11,177 nucleotides of DNA, from assembly GCA_019312705.1 (NCBI GenBank), contig JAFDCW010000058.1, forward strand, positions 1 through 11,177, given 5' to 3'. This DNA is from Deltaproteobacteria bacterium. Its GTDB lineage: Bacteria; Myxococcota; Polyangia; Polyangiales; B10-G4. Of the stretch, positions 1 through 8,767 are shown in pieces. The translations under genes were made by a program, and so were the position numbers. Below the pieces are notes generated by a model, which ran no database searches, was not told the origin of the DNA, and saw only the letters and a program-made list of their open reading frames with translations. How positions within the stretch are numbered: the stretch's first letter is position 1; each line of letters opens with the position of its first letter.

Positions 1-1117
1 TCAGGCCGACCACGCCGAGCTCGAGGGCCAAGCCCCGAGTCGCCGACCGAATGGTGCCTTGAACCTCTGGGGGCAGCGCGTGGGCCGGCAGCACCATCGA
101 CGAGTCTCCGGAGTGCACGCCCGCCTCTTCGATGTGCTGCATGACCCCGCCGATGACGACGCGCTTCCCGTCCGAAACGCAGTCGACGTCGACCTCGATC
201 GCGTCCTTGAGAAACTCGTCGATGAGGATGGTCCGGGACTCGGCCTCCTCGATCGACTCGAGGGCGATGGACATGTACCGGGAGAGATCGGCGCGGGTAT
301 GCACAATCTCCATCGCGCGCCCGCCGAGCACATAGCTCGGTCGCACCAGGACCGGGTAGCCGATTTTGTCAGCGACGGTGAACGCGTCTTTCACGCCCCG
401 GGCGATGCCGCCGCGGGGGCGACGGAGGGCGAGCTTCACGAGCAGCTCATCAAACCGTTCGCGGTCCTCGGCGCGATCGATGGCGTCGGCCGTCGTACCG
501 AGGATGGGCACTCCCGCCCGCGAGAGGGGCAACGCGAGGCGCAGCGGAGTTTGTCCGCCGAACTGGACGATGACCCCATCGGGCTTCTCGACCTCGACGA
601 TGCTCATCACGTCCTCGAAGGTGAGCGGCTCGAAGTAGAGCCGATCCGACGTGTCGTAGTCCGTCGACACCGTCTCGGGGTTGCAGTTCACCATGACGGT
701 GTCGTACCCGAGCTCTTTGCAGGCGAAGGCCGCGTGCACGCAGCAATAGTCGAACTCGATCCCCTGGCCGATGCGGTTGGGGCCGCCCCCGAGGATCATG
801 ATCTTCTTGTTGGCAGACGGTGCGGCTTCGGTGCTGTCCCCCCAACTCGAGTACAGGTAGTTCGTACGCGCTTCGAACTCCGCCGCGCAGGTATCGACGC
901 GGTTGTAAACTCGGCGGAGCCCAGCCGCTTGCCGCGCCTCGCGGGTCGCCCCGGCGTCCTGCTTCGTCAGCGCGTCGAGACGCGCATCACTGAAGCCGAG
1001 GGCTTTCTTTCGAACGAGGGCCCGGGCCTCGATGGGCCCTTCGTCAACGCTCTCCTCGGCGACGATTTGCCGCATCTGCTCGAGGAACCAAACATCGATA
1101 CCGGTCAGGCCGGCGAG
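1..1117 (-). CDS. carB: Carbamoyl-phosphate synthase large subunit, continuation after the in-frame stop; runs off the left edge
   Basis: Reading on in the same frame after the TAA gives 372 stop-free codons to the window edge, all recognisably CarB. It begins [21 protein letters not shown], the normal continuation of the oligomerisation domain. It then shows [40 protein letters not shown] (second ATP-grasp half), [44 protein letters not shown] and [17 protein letters not shown]. It corresponds to roughly residues 483-854 of a protein usually near 1,070 residues, so the allosteric C-terminus lies outside. If translated separately, the first ATG is at 1073-1075, 42 bases past the stop. It has no good ribosome-binding site and would drop about 14 conserved residues. 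I read this and the upstream part as one gene broken by a single nonsense codon or a base error, not as two natural genes. Confidence 0.88.
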
Positions 1118-2563
<1,446 letters not shown>

Positions 2564-2682
2564 GTTAGGGAGCGGAGTATCAGCGGTGCGTGGGCCCTGC
2601 AACCGCTCACAGACCTGCCGGCGAATACTCACCGGAGGACCGCAGGATATGCCCCGGATGCGGAGGCCCGGCCGAGCCCGTG

Positions 2683-2699
2683 GCGCCCCATCGGGACGC
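2683..2699 (-). terminator. Candidate stem-loop after the outer-membrane protein gene
   Basis: On the minus strand GCGTCCC-GAT-GGGGCGC can form a 7-pair stem (one G-U pair) with a 3-base loop, 32 bases past the stop of the gene at 2731. No U-tract follows, so it is only a possible terminator or processing hairpin between that gene and carB. Confidence 0.28.
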
Positions 2700-2730
2700 T
2701 CCGGGCGGGCACGGCGAGCCGATTGGGCTC

Positions 2731-3414
2731 CTAGAACGCCTCATAGCCAATGGCAAAGGTCGGTGCAAAAAACGTAGCGCCGTCGAGGAAATGCACCCGG
2801 ATGTCCACGCCGACCATGAGCCCCTTGCGGCGGGCCCTCGTCACACCGCCGCCCATGAGAGGGTAGCCACCGAGACGGAAGTGCAGCTCGAAGCCGGACG
2901 GATTGTTCAGGACGCCGTACCCCGCGCCGGCGCCCACGAACAACCGGTCGAAAAAGGTGAAGTCTGCGCCCGCCGATATGCCAACGAGGCCGCCCACGCC
3001 TGTCGAACCGGACCAGGTGCCGCTATAGAAACCGAGCTGAGGCTGCGCGTAGATCCCGATGAGCTGGTTGATTTGTACGCCGAGCCGGACGTCCGCCCCG
3101 CCATAGGCGAGCGTGGGCCCGTCCCAGAGCATCGGACCGGCGCCGGCCGACACGCCGAATCGGAAGCGCGGCCCTCCTACGGGTGCCGTATCGCCGCCGC
3201 CGGAGTTCGGCGGTGGCGCTGCTGGGTCCGCCGCCACTGGCGCGGCTGCGCCCGCCGCCGGCGGGGCAGGCGCCGGCTCCATGATGGGCTGCCCTGCCGC
3301 CGGCTCATCCGTTGATGGCGCCGCCACCGCGTCACCACCGTCCTGCGCCTGCGCCTGCAGACTCCACGTCAAAGCCGCAGCACAAACCAATCCACTCAAT
3401 GCTAGCCTAGTCAT
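2731..3414 (-). CDS. Secreted beta-barrel-like outer-membrane protein of unknown function
   Basis: This 227-residue protein has an N-terminal signal peptide (about 1-24, [20 protein letters not shown] then AQAQ). A low-complexity Pro/Ala linker follows (about 25-80). The rest (about 83-227) is rich in alternating Gly, aromatic and hydrophobic residues in short strand-like segments, such as [26 protein letters not shown] and [12 protein letters not shown]. It ends in GYEAF. A C-terminal Phe is typical of barrels recognised by the BAM machinery. I infer an 8-stranded-type outer-membrane barrel and cannot name a ligand. I chose the ATG at 3412-3414 over the TTG two codons upstream because GGAAGGA lies 6 bases before the ATG but directly abuts the TTG. 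It is the only gene here with a strong Shine-Dalgarno. The long upstream region contains a sigma-54-like promoter. It lies between tsaE and carB in the same direction, with sizeable gaps on both sides. Confidence 0.8.
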   Translation of the reverse strand: MTRLALSGLVCAAALTWSLQAQAQDGGDAVAAPSTDEPAAGQPIMEPAPAPPAAGAAAPVAADPAAPPPNSGGGDTAPVGGPRFRFGVSAGAGPMLWDGPTLAYGGADVRLGVQINQLIGIYAQPQLGFYSGTWSGSTGVGGLVGISAGADFTFFDRLFVGAGAGYGVLNNPSGFELHFRLGGYPLMGGGVTRARRKGLMVGVDIRVHFLDGATFFAPTFAIGYEAF

Positions 3415-3420
3415 ATCCAA

Positions 3421-3427
3421 TCCTTCC
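3421..3427 (-). promoter_or_regulatory. Shine-Dalgarno GGAAGGA that fixes the outer-membrane protein start
   Basis: The minus strand reads GGAAGGA-TTGGAT-ATG, a strong purine-rich site with a 6-base spacer to the ATG at 3414. It rules out the TTG at 3420, which would touch the site. Confidence 0.7.
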
Positions 3428-3586
3428 CCCGGCCCGGTTACGGACCGCGTTGAATCTGCCGCGGCGCCCCCCCGCTCTGGTGGAACGCGGCGACGGTGTG
3501 CTTATTCATCAGTGACCAAGCACCAACGCCCGCATTCTCATCAACCTCCGAGCCACGCAGCGCGTCGCCGTCACCCCCTGCTGAGA

Positions 3587-3602
3587 TGCGACGTCCATGC
3601 CA
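3587..3602 (-). promoter_or_regulatory. Candidate sigma-54 (-24/-12) promoter
   Basis: The minus strand reads TGGCATG-GACG-TCGCA. Against the RpoN consensus TGGCACG-N4-TTGCW this matches 10 of 12 specified positions, including the essential GG and GC with correct spacing. It faces the outer-membrane protein gene. Transcription would begin near 3576, giving a leader of roughly 160 bases. Sigma-54 promoters with activator proteins are frequent in myxobacteria. In such GC-rich DNA chance matches occur, so this is a candidate only. Confidence 0.4.
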
Positions 3603-3615
3603 TGCCGAAAGACGC

Positions 3616-3634
3616 CCCACGGTGCAACCGTGGG
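3616..3634. promoter_or_regulatory. Dyad with perfect 7-base arms next to the sigma-54-like promoter
   Basis: CCCACGG-TGCAA-CCGTGGG has two perfect inverted 7-base arms around 5 bases. It lies 14 bases upstream of the -24 element in the outer-membrane protein direction. It could be a regulator binding site or an RNA hairpin at the end of a tsaE transcript. Confidence 0.4.
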
Positions 3635-3729
3635 TGCGCGTCACTATTGAGGAAATGTCCTTCCAGCGTTCGAAAGCGCGACCGAGCGACGATACCGGAT
3701 CGTGAACGGGAGTGCACATTTCACGCCGC

Positions 3730-3751
3730 CGTCCCAGCGAAGACCGGGACG
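3730..3751 (-). terminator. Candidate stem-loop after tsaE
   Basis: CGTCCC and GGGACG form six perfect pairs, extendable on the minus strand by G-U, G-C and U-G pairs to a CUUC loop. The hairpin starts 15 bases past the tsaE stop. There is no U-tract, so a terminator role is possible but unproven. Confidence 0.35.
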
Positions 3752-3766
3752 CTCTAGGGGCGGGCG

Positions 3767-4231
3767 CTACAAGTCTCTCCGATGCATGCGCCCCCAGGCG
3801 TCGCCGTAGCTCAAATGCACCCGGCGTTCGGTCTCGCCGACGATCTCCATGCGCAAGAGCAGCGTCGGGGCCCCGAGCACATCGAGGAATCGCTCCCCCC
3901 ACTCCACGACCACCAGCGCATCGGCCCCGATGCGCTCCTCGAGGCCGAGGTCCATCAGCTCGTCGGGGCCGCCGAGGCGGTAGAGATCGGCGTGCACGAT
4001 CGGAATGTCGGCGTCCAGCTCCTGGACCAACGTGAAGGTCGGGCTCGTGACCAGCTCGTCTTCCGGCAGACCGAGGGCGTAGCAGAGCGCGCGCACGAGG
4101 AAGGTCTTGCCGGCTCCGAGGTCGCCCTCGAGGACAATCAGGTCCCCGGGCCCGATGACGGCGGCGAGGCGACCGGCGAACGCCACGGTCTCGGCTTCGG
4201 TCGACAGTGAGAGGGTACGAGGCGCGGCCAC
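3767..4231 (-). CDS. tsaE: tRNA t6A biosynthesis ATPase TsaE (YjeE family)
   Basis: TsaE is the small cytoplasmic P-loop ATPase that works with TsaB and TsaD to make N6-threonylcarbamoyladenosine at position 37 of ANN-decoding tRNAs. The 154 residues match the family length. The Walker A motif is GDLGAGKT at 36-43. TSPTF (62-66), HADLYRL (80-86) and the conserved Glu-Trp of VVEWGER (110-111) are all present, so the enzyme looks intact. The start is GTG at 4229-4231; there is no ribosome-binding site. A TAGCTT box lies 6 bases before the start codon, suggesting a leaderless transcript. The gene is divergent from the M1 peptidase gene with only 26 bases between start codons. No other t6A gene is in the window. 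The assignment is secure. Confidence 0.95.
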   Translation of the reverse strand: MAAPRTLSLSTEAETVAFAGRLAAVIGPGDLIVLEGDLGAGKTFLVRALCYALGLPEDELVTSPTFTLVQELDADIPIVHADLYRLGGPDELMDLGLEERIGADALVVVEWGERFLDVLGAPTLLLRMEIVGETERRVHLSYGDAWGRMHRRDL

Positions 4232-4237
4232 CGCGAG

Positions 4238-4247
4238 AAGCTATCAT
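4238..4247. promoter_or_regulatory. Overlapping divergent -10 boxes between tsaE and the M1 peptidase gene
   Basis: The sequence AAGCTATCAT reads TAGCTT on the minus strand (6 bases before the tsaE GTG) and TATCAT on the plus strand (10 bases before the peptidase ATG). The two hexamers share bases 4242-4243. The 26-base gap leaves no room for conventional leaders. No convincing -35 is seen on either side. The reading as two leaderless-type promoters is inference. Confidence 0.4.
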
Positions 4248-4257
4248 CCCCGGGCCC

Positions 4258-6108
4258 ATGCGCGCGCTGCTCACCATCCCCTCTCTTGTGGCCCTCGCCC
4301 TCGGGACCCCGGCCGCGGCCCAGGCTCCGGGCGCCCACCACTACACCATCAACGCCCGCCTCGACCCCGTCGCCCACACCGTCGACGGCCACGCTCAAAT
4401 CCACTGGACCAACGAGAGCACGGCCCCCGCAAGCGACCTCGTCTTCCACCTCTACCTGAACGCCTTCGCCTCCCGCGACTCGGTCTTCATGCGCGGCTCC
4501 CGTGGCGTGAGTCGGGGCAATGAAGCCGCGGGCGAGGGGAGCATCACCATCTCGTCCCTCGTCGATTCAGCCGGCACCGACCTGCTCGCGGGCGCTGACG
4601 ACGAGCTGGTTCCCCGGGACCATACGCAGCTCCGCGTGCCGTTGCCGACACCGATTCCGCCCGGCGGCGAGATCGACCTCGAGGTCGCCTTTCGCGCTGA
4701 GCTGCCCCCCGTCTTCGCCCGGGCCGGCTACCACCGGTCGTTCCACGCTGTCGCTCAATGGTTCCCGAAGCTCGCCCGGCGAGAGTCCGACGGAACATGG
4801 CGCTCGTTCCCCTACCATCCCCACGGCGAGTTCTACGCAGACTTCGCCCGCTACGAGGTCGAAGTCGACACCCCGGAAGAGTTCGTCGTCGGAGCGACCG
4901 GCGCGATGACGCACGAGGCGCGCGCTGACGGTCGCGTGGTCCGGCGCTTCGTCGCAGACCGGGTCCACGACACGGCGTTCATCGCGTGGGACCAGTTTCG
5001 CGAGACGACGTTCGAGGCGTCGGGGGTGGCCGTTCGTTTGCTCTACCCCCCCGGCTACGAGGACGCTGTCGTCGTGCACCGGCGGACCGTCGAAGCGGGC
5101 CTCGCCCACTTCGGCGCGCTCCTCGGCCCCTACGCCTACGACTACCTGACCGTGGTCGTGCCGCCGCGGGGCGCCAAGGGCGCCGCGGGCATGGAGTACC
5201 CCACGCTCTTCCTGACCGCCGGCCCACACTTTCCTCTCACCGCCCTTCCCGCCCTCGGCCAGGAATCGGTCACCGCCCACGAACTCGGCCATCAGTGGTT
5301 CCAGGCAATGGTGGCGACCGACGAAGACCAGAGCCCGTTCCTGGACGAAGGGCTGACCCAGTGGATCACCGGAGACCTCCTGCGCTCCATGCGCGGCTCC
5401 CAGCGCTCAGGCATAGCCTGGCCTGTCGCCATCGACTTCTTCGAGCTCATGCGCTTCGCGAGCTTCCGCGCCGCTGGCGACCCACCGCCGAACTCGCCGG
5501 CGGCGAACTTTCACGGCCCCGAGTACGGCCGGAGCGTCTACGCGCGAACCAGCGTGGCCCTCGAGACCGTTCACCGGACCTGGGGAAGGAGGCGCTTCAC
5601 TGCAGCCCTCGGCCACTACGCCCGCAAGCACCGATTCGACCACCCGACCCCCGGGGACCTCTACGCCGCCTTCGACCGCCACTACTACCGCGGGTTCTCT
5701 GCGGCCGTGCTCGCCCCGGCCCTCGATGAGGGAGCGACCGCGTCCCTCACCATGCGCCATTTCGACTCGCGGCCGAGTGACGGCGCAGAAAACGAAGGTG
5801 GCTACGTCACGGACGTCCTGGCCCTGCGCCGCGGCGGAGTCATGTTGCCGACCTGGGTCGAACTCACTTACGCAGACGGGCAACGCGCGCGCCTGCCGTT
5901 TCCGGCGTCAGCCGGAGAGGCCCTCGCGGTCACGCACGTTAGCCCCCAGGAGGTCATCGGTGCCCGCGTCGACCCCGATGGGCACGACCTCCTCGACGCC
6001 ACCGTCCGTGACCGACGGGTTGGCGAATCACCAGAGACCACGAGCCCGTCACCCTTCGGCTGGCTGCTGCACCTGCTCACCCTCATCGCCGTGGGCGTCG
6101 CCGCATGA
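4258..6108 (+). CDS. Secreted M1-family (gluzincin) zinc metallopeptidase with C-terminal membrane anchor
   Basis: The predicted protein (616 residues) is an aminopeptidase-type zinc protease acting outside the cytoplasm. It starts with a signal peptide (1-23, ending AAAQA). Next comes an M1-like N-terminal beta domain (YTINARLDPVAHTVDGHAQI onward). GAAGMEYP around 309-315 is the GAMEN-like substrate-binding motif. The zinc site is HELGH at 341-345 with the third ligand Glu364 after exactly 18 residues (LDEGLTQW). Tyr428 in GRSVYARTS is a plausible transition-state tyrosine. The last 18 or so residues are hydrophobic and end the protein without a charged tail. I chose ATG 4258 because it begins a good signal peptide; the frame extends to GTG 4207, but that would overlap tsaE and spoil the signal. 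The stop overlaps the next start (ATGA), implying translational coupling with a membrane protein. The substrate is unknown. Confidence 0.88.
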   Translation: MRALLTIPSLVALALGTPAAAQAPGAHHYTINARLDPVAHTVDGHAQIHWTNESTAPASDLVFHLYLNAFASRDSVFMRGSRGVSRGNEAAGEGSITISSLVDSAGTDLLAGADDELVPRDHTQLRVPLPTPIPPGGEIDLEVAFRAELPPVFARAGYHRSFHAVAQWFPKLARRESDGTWRSFPYHPHGEFYADFARYEVEVDTPEEFVVGATGAMTHEARADGRVVRRFVADRVHDTAFIAWDQFRETTFEASGVAVRLLYPPGYEDAVVVHRRTVEAGLAHFGALLGPYAYDYLTVVVPPRGAKGAAGMEYPTLFLTAGPHFPLTALPALGQESVTAHELGHQWFQAMVATDEDQSPFLDEGLTQWITGDLLRSMRGSQRSGIAWPVAIDFFELMRFASFRAAGDPPPNSPAANFHGPEYGRSVYARTSVALETVHRTWGRRRFTAALGHYARKHRFDHPTPGDLYAAFDRHYYRGFSAAVLAPALDEGATASLTMRHFDSRPSDGAENEGGYVTDVLALRRGGVMLPTWVELTYADGQRARLPFPASAGEALAVTHVSPQEVIGARVDPDGHDLLDATVRDRRVGESPETTSPSPFGWLLHLLTLIAVGVAA

Positions 6109-6866
6109 GCGCGAAAACGCAGGTAACCAACAGCGCCGCCGTGATGCTCTTGATCTGGGGCGCCTCGAGCCTCAGCGCATTCGGGCCTTCCCTCGCCTCG
6201 GCGCCAGCGCTCTCCCGCCGGGTATTCACCGACGCAGCGGGGCACCTCCACCTCGACGCAAGTAGTGGCGGCTCCAGCATCGCAACCGCGCTCATTGCCG
6301 CCGCGGCGGTCGTCACCACGCTCTTCATCCTCTCGCCGCTCCTGAACGTCGCGTGGCTCTACTCCCTCGGCGCCCCCGTACGACTCTCGGTGGCGATAGA
6401 ACGAGCGGTACGCCGCTACCCATCGGCGCTGCTGGTCAGCCTCGCCCTCTGCCCTGTCCTGTTCTTCAGCGTCGCCGTCGGCGGAGTACTCCCGTGGGCA
6501 GCGAGTCACCTACTCGCGGAGGCGTCGGCCCCGCAGCACGATCTCTTAGTCATCTCGTGCGCCCTGCCGGGTGTGCTCGCGACGGCCGCGTGGGCCACTT
6601 GGCACGACCTCGCCCGTGCGAGGATCGCCGGCAGCGCCGACTCTGCCGTCGCCGCGGTCCTCTCGGCCCGCTCGCACCTCGGGGCCCGCGCGGTCTTGCG
6701 CTACGCCCTCTACGGGCTCGCCGCTCTCACGCTCGCGGCCCTGGGCCTCGCGGCCGTCACCCACCTGTCGATGGGGCCGGCCGTCGTCCTCGGGCAACTC
6801 TTCATCGTCGGCCGCATCGCCCTCCGAGGCTTCTTCCTCGCGGGTCTCGTTTCCGCGGTCCGCTGA
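6105..6866 (+). CDS. Multi-pass membrane protein of unknown function, coupled to the M1 peptidase gene
   Basis: I do not recognise this 253-residue protein. It is very hydrophobic, with about six likely membrane segments: about 11-32, 58-86, 106-134, 147-168, 196-219 and 223-250. A short polar loop (33-57, with HLHLD) follows the first. Basic stretches IERAVRRYP (98-106) and HDLARARIAG (167-176) probably face the cytoplasm. The C-terminus has Arg residues within a hydrophobic stretch (VGRIALRGFF). Its ATG overlaps the peptidase TGA by ATGA, so the two are almost surely co-translated. This suggests partnership or shared location with the anchored peptidase, but the protein shows no transporter, rhomboid or ABC-permease signature that I can defend. 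It ends 68 bases before the convergent kinase gene. Confidence 0.8.
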   Translation: MSAKTQVTNSAAVMLLIWGASSLSAFGPSLASAPALSRRVFTDAAGHLHLDASSGGSSIATALIAAAAVVTTLFILSPLLNVAWLYSLGAPVRLSVAIERAVRRYPSALLVSLALCPVLFFSVAVGGVLPWAASHLLAEASAPQHDLLVISCALPGVLATAAWATWHDLARARIAGSADSAVAAVLSARSHLGARAVLRYALYGLAALTLAALGLAAVTHLSMGPAVVLGQLFIVGRIALRGFFLAGLVSAVR

Positions 6867-6912
6867 GCGCGAACGGCAGACAGGTCACGCGGGGCCACAC
6901 GGCTATGGGCCA

Positions 6913-6932
6913 GGCGAGCCCCTGGGGTCGCC
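6913..6932. terminator. Imperfect palindrome between convergent genes
   Basis: The 20-base sequence has inverted arms GGCGA...TCGCC with a further CC/GG core, in the 68-base gap between the stop at 6866 and the stop at 6935. It could act as a bidirectional terminator. There is no U-tract on either strand. Confidence 0.35.
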
Positions 6933-6934
6933 CC

Positions 6935-8674
6935 TCAACGCATGTTCAGACCTTGGTCGAATGCATCCAACCCAACCAGGCCTCGGTCCATTCGCGGGCG
7001 CGTCGTCATCGTCGTCGTCATCGTCGGCGGAGGGGTCGTGGTCGCCATGGCGGTGACCATGACGGGGGGGGCCTCCGTGACCGTGGGCTCTACGGGGGCC
7101 GCCGCGACCTGACGCATATTGCGGCGGCGCATGTCGTTCCGGCGACGCACGGCCGAGCGCGGGGTCGGCTCAGGCACGACGGTCCCCGGATCGACGTCAT
7201 CTTGGGTCGCAGCTCCGGGCTCGAGGACCTGCCCATCGACCTCGGCTTCGGTGACCGTCTCGGCGGCAACGGGGTCGGGCACCTCGGCGGGGGTGACCAC
7301 GCTCGGGTTGGCTAGGTCCGTCGCTACGGGCTCGACCTGCGTGTCGCCGCTCATGGCGATGACGACCCCGATGACGCCGCCGAGCGCAATCACCGCCCCC
7401 CCTATAATCCCGATGAGGACGGGTCCTCGACTCCTCTTGCCCGCCACGACCGGGCCCGCGGCGTCGCCCGGGTCGAGTTCCAACTGGGTGATCACCTCAC
7501 CGGGGTGGGCCGCGGCAGACGACGCGGATGCGTCCATGTCCGAAGGTGCACCGATTTGTCCACCGCCCGTCGTCGGCGCAGTGTCGTGGGTGCTGGCCGC
7601 GCCACTGCTCGAAGACTGGATACCGCTCGGGGTCAGGCCGTACTCGACGGGCTGGTCGAGGCCGCCGTCGATGGCGTCCCCAGGCCGATCCGTGAGGGCG
7701 ACCTTGATGTTGTTGCGCATCTTGTCGAGGGACTTGCCCCCGGCCCCCTGGACGAAGCGCACGACACCGTCTCGGTCAGACTCGACGCCGGACTTCTGAG
7801 CCGCCTGGCGAAGGTTGAGCTCGAACTCGCGCGCGCTCGGGCATCGCTCGTTGGGGTCCCGCTCGAGGGCCCAGGCGATGACCTCCGCGATCAGGGGCGG
7901 TATGTCGGCACGAACCTCGTTCACCGCGAGGATGGGCATGTTTTGTACCCGGTCCATGGTCTCCGCCGGGTGTTCACCGAGGAAGAGCCGCGATCCGGTG
8001 AAGAACTCCCAAGCGACGACACCGAGGCTGAATACGTCGGCGCGACGGTCGATGCCCTTCGCCGTGAGCTGCTCCGGCGCCATGTAAGCGAACTTCCCCT
8101 TCACGCGCCCGGCGACGGTCTCGGTCATGCGCTGAACCGCGCGTGCCACGCCAAAGTCCGTGAGGCGCACTCGGCCATCGACGCCTACGAGTACATTCTG
8201 CGGCGAAACGTCGCGGTGAATAATCTCGAGGGGCTGCCCCAAGGGCGTCTTCGCTTCGTGGGCGTCGTGCAGTCCGTGGGCGGCCTGGCACATGAGCTCG
8301 ACCGCGACGGGGACGGGGATCGGATTGCGCTTCTTCACGCTCCACTTGAAGATCTTCCCAATCGTGATGCCTACGACGAGCTCCATGACGATGTAGAGTG
8401 ACCGGTCTTCGGCACGACCCAGATCGAGGGTCGAGACGCAGTGGGGGCTCGAGATGTTGGCCGCCAACCGCGCCTCATCGAGGAACATGGTGGTAAATTC
8501 TTCGTCATCCGCGAGCTGCGGGAGCATGCGTTTGATCGCAACGAGCTTTTGGAAACCGGCTTCGCCCCGGACCCGCGCCGCGTAGACCTCGGCCATGCCT
8601 CCCGCCGCGATCCGGAAGAGCAGCTCATAGCGCCCGAGGGAGCGCGGTTGCTCGTCCCTTTCAGCCCGATCCAC
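6935..8674 (-). CDS. Transmembrane Ser/Thr protein kinase (PknB/Hanks type)
   Basis: This 579-residue bitopic kinase phosphorylates Ser/Thr on unknown cytoplasmic targets. The kinase domain spans about 16-290: glycine loop AAGGMAEV (23-30), ATP-binding Lys48 (VAIKRM), helix-C Glu67, HRDVSPQN (153-160, catalytic Asp155), DFG (173-175) and APE (199-201). All key residues are present, so it should be active. A Ser/Gly-rich linker (about 300-410) precedes a basic cytoplasmic edge (GKRSRG), one membrane helix (about 418-441) and an exported tail. The tail is Pro/Val/Glu-rich, then basic (RRRNDMRRRNMRQ, 510-522) and Thr/Pro/Met-rich. No PASTA or other sensor domain is visible in it. The start is GTG 8672-8674 without a ribosome-binding site; a TAGTCT box lies 7 bases upstream. 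It is downstream of, and in the same direction as, the TPR genes. Confidence 0.93.
   Translation of the reverse strand: MDRAERDEQPRSLGRYELLFRIAAGGMAEVYAARVRGEAGFQKLVAIKRMLPQLADDEEFTTMFLDEARLAANISSPHCVSTLDLGRAEDRSLYIVMELVVGITIGKIFKWSVKKRNPIPVPVAVELMCQAAHGLHDAHEAKTPLGQPLEIIHRDVSPQNVLVGVDGRVRLTDFGVARAVQRMTETVAGRVKGKFAYMAPEQLTAKGIDRRADVFSLGVVAWEFFTGSRLFLGEHPAETMDRVQNMPILAVNEVRADIPPLIAEVIAWALERDPNERCPSAREFELNLRQAAQKSGVESDRDGVVRFVQGAGGKSLDKMRNNIKVALTDRPGDAIDGGLDQPVEYGLTPSGIQSSSSGAASTHDTAPTTGGGQIGAPSDMDASASSAAAHPGEVITQLELDPGDAAGPVVAGKRSRGPVLIGIIGGAVIALGGVIGVVIAMSGDTQVEPVATDLANPSVVTPAEVPDPVAAETVTEAEVDGQVLEPGAATQDDVDPGTVVPEPTPRSAVRRRNDMRRRNMRQVAAAPVEPTVTEAPPVMVTAMATTTPPPTMTTTMTTRPRMDRGLVGLDAFDQGLNMR
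7001..7027. repeat. Trinucleotide microsatellite in the kinase tail
   Basis: This is a run of CGT/CAT-type triplets (CGTCGTCATCGTCGTCGTCA and on). It encodes the Thr/Met-rich end of the kinase (TMTTTMTT) on the minus strand. It is in frame, so slippage would change tail length without breaking the frame. Confidence 0.6.
7064..7071. repeat. Homopolymer of eight G (C on the coding strand) in the kinase gene
   Basis: Eight G residues encode the APPV stretch near residue 537 of the kinase on the minus strand. A one-base slip would shift the last 40 or so residues, leaving the kinase domain and membrane helix intact. Confidence 0.6.
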
Positions 8675-8681
8675 GGTCGTT

Positions 8682-8687
8682 AGACTA
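8682..8687 (-). promoter_or_regulatory. Candidate -10 box (TAGTCT) of the kinase gene
   Basis: TAGTCT lies 7 bases before the GTG start, with no ribosome-binding site between. This fits a leaderless transcript. A weak -35-like GTGACC lies 18 bases further upstream, within the dyad at 8704-8714. Confidence 0.3.
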
Positions 8688-8703
8688 GCAGGACGGCAGG
8701 TCC

Positions 8704-8724
8704 TTGGTCACCAACCCGGGGGTT
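8704..8724. promoter_or_regulatory. Two abutting dyads upstream of the kinase gene
   Basis: TTGGTCACCAA (8704-8714) is a perfect odd-centred inverted repeat. AACCC-GG-GGGTT (8713-8724) is a second one sharing two bases with it. They lie 30-50 bases before the kinase start, over the expected -35 region, as an operator would. This is a sequence observation only; no regulator family is identified. Confidence 0.3.
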
Positions 8725-8767
8725 CTTCTGTCACACTCCGGCCCACATATGCACCGCAGACGTAGGT

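Larger units (their letters stand above)
3415..3766. other. Non-coding stretch of 352 bases between tsaE and the outer-membrane protein gene
   Basis: This is the longest gene-free part of the window. Open frames crossing it lack the GC-rich third positions of the neighbouring genes and resemble no known family. It holds a hairpin just past tsaE (3730-3751), a dyad with perfect arms (3616-3634), a sigma-54-like promoter (3587-3602), about 160 bases of probable leader, and the ribosome-binding site of the downstream gene. No RNA gene was recognised. Confidence 0.6.

Noticed and set aside
2569..2600. Possible carB promoter TTGCAG-N15-GATACT on the minus strand
   Set aside because: The spacer is two bases short and both hexamers are weak, so I did not list it as a feature.
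2564..2632. 23-codon N-terminal extension of CarB from GTG 2632
   Set aside because: The downstream GTG aligns exactly with the known CarB N-terminus, the extension resembles nothing, and no Shine-Dalgarno precedes it.
3438..3717. Open frame on the minus strand in the gap after tsaE, with a possible start MCTPVHDPVSS
   Set aside because: Third positions are not GC-biased like the real genes, no ribosome-binding site precedes it, and the same frame runs antiparallel-shadow through tsaE. It looks like chance in a region with regulatory sites.
4207..4257. 17-codon upstream extension of the M1 peptidase from GTG 4207
   Set aside because: It overlaps the tsaE start, puts charged residues before the signal peptide and has no supporting ribosome-binding site.
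7403..7408. Perfect TATAAT hexamer on the plus strand inside the kinase gene
   Set aside because: It encodes part of the kinase membrane helix, has no -35 partner at the right distance, and points antisense into the gene with no target frame.
7505..8401. 298-codon plus-strand open frame opposite the kinase
   Set aside because: It is a shadow of the kinase catalytic domain coding sequence with no recognisable family.
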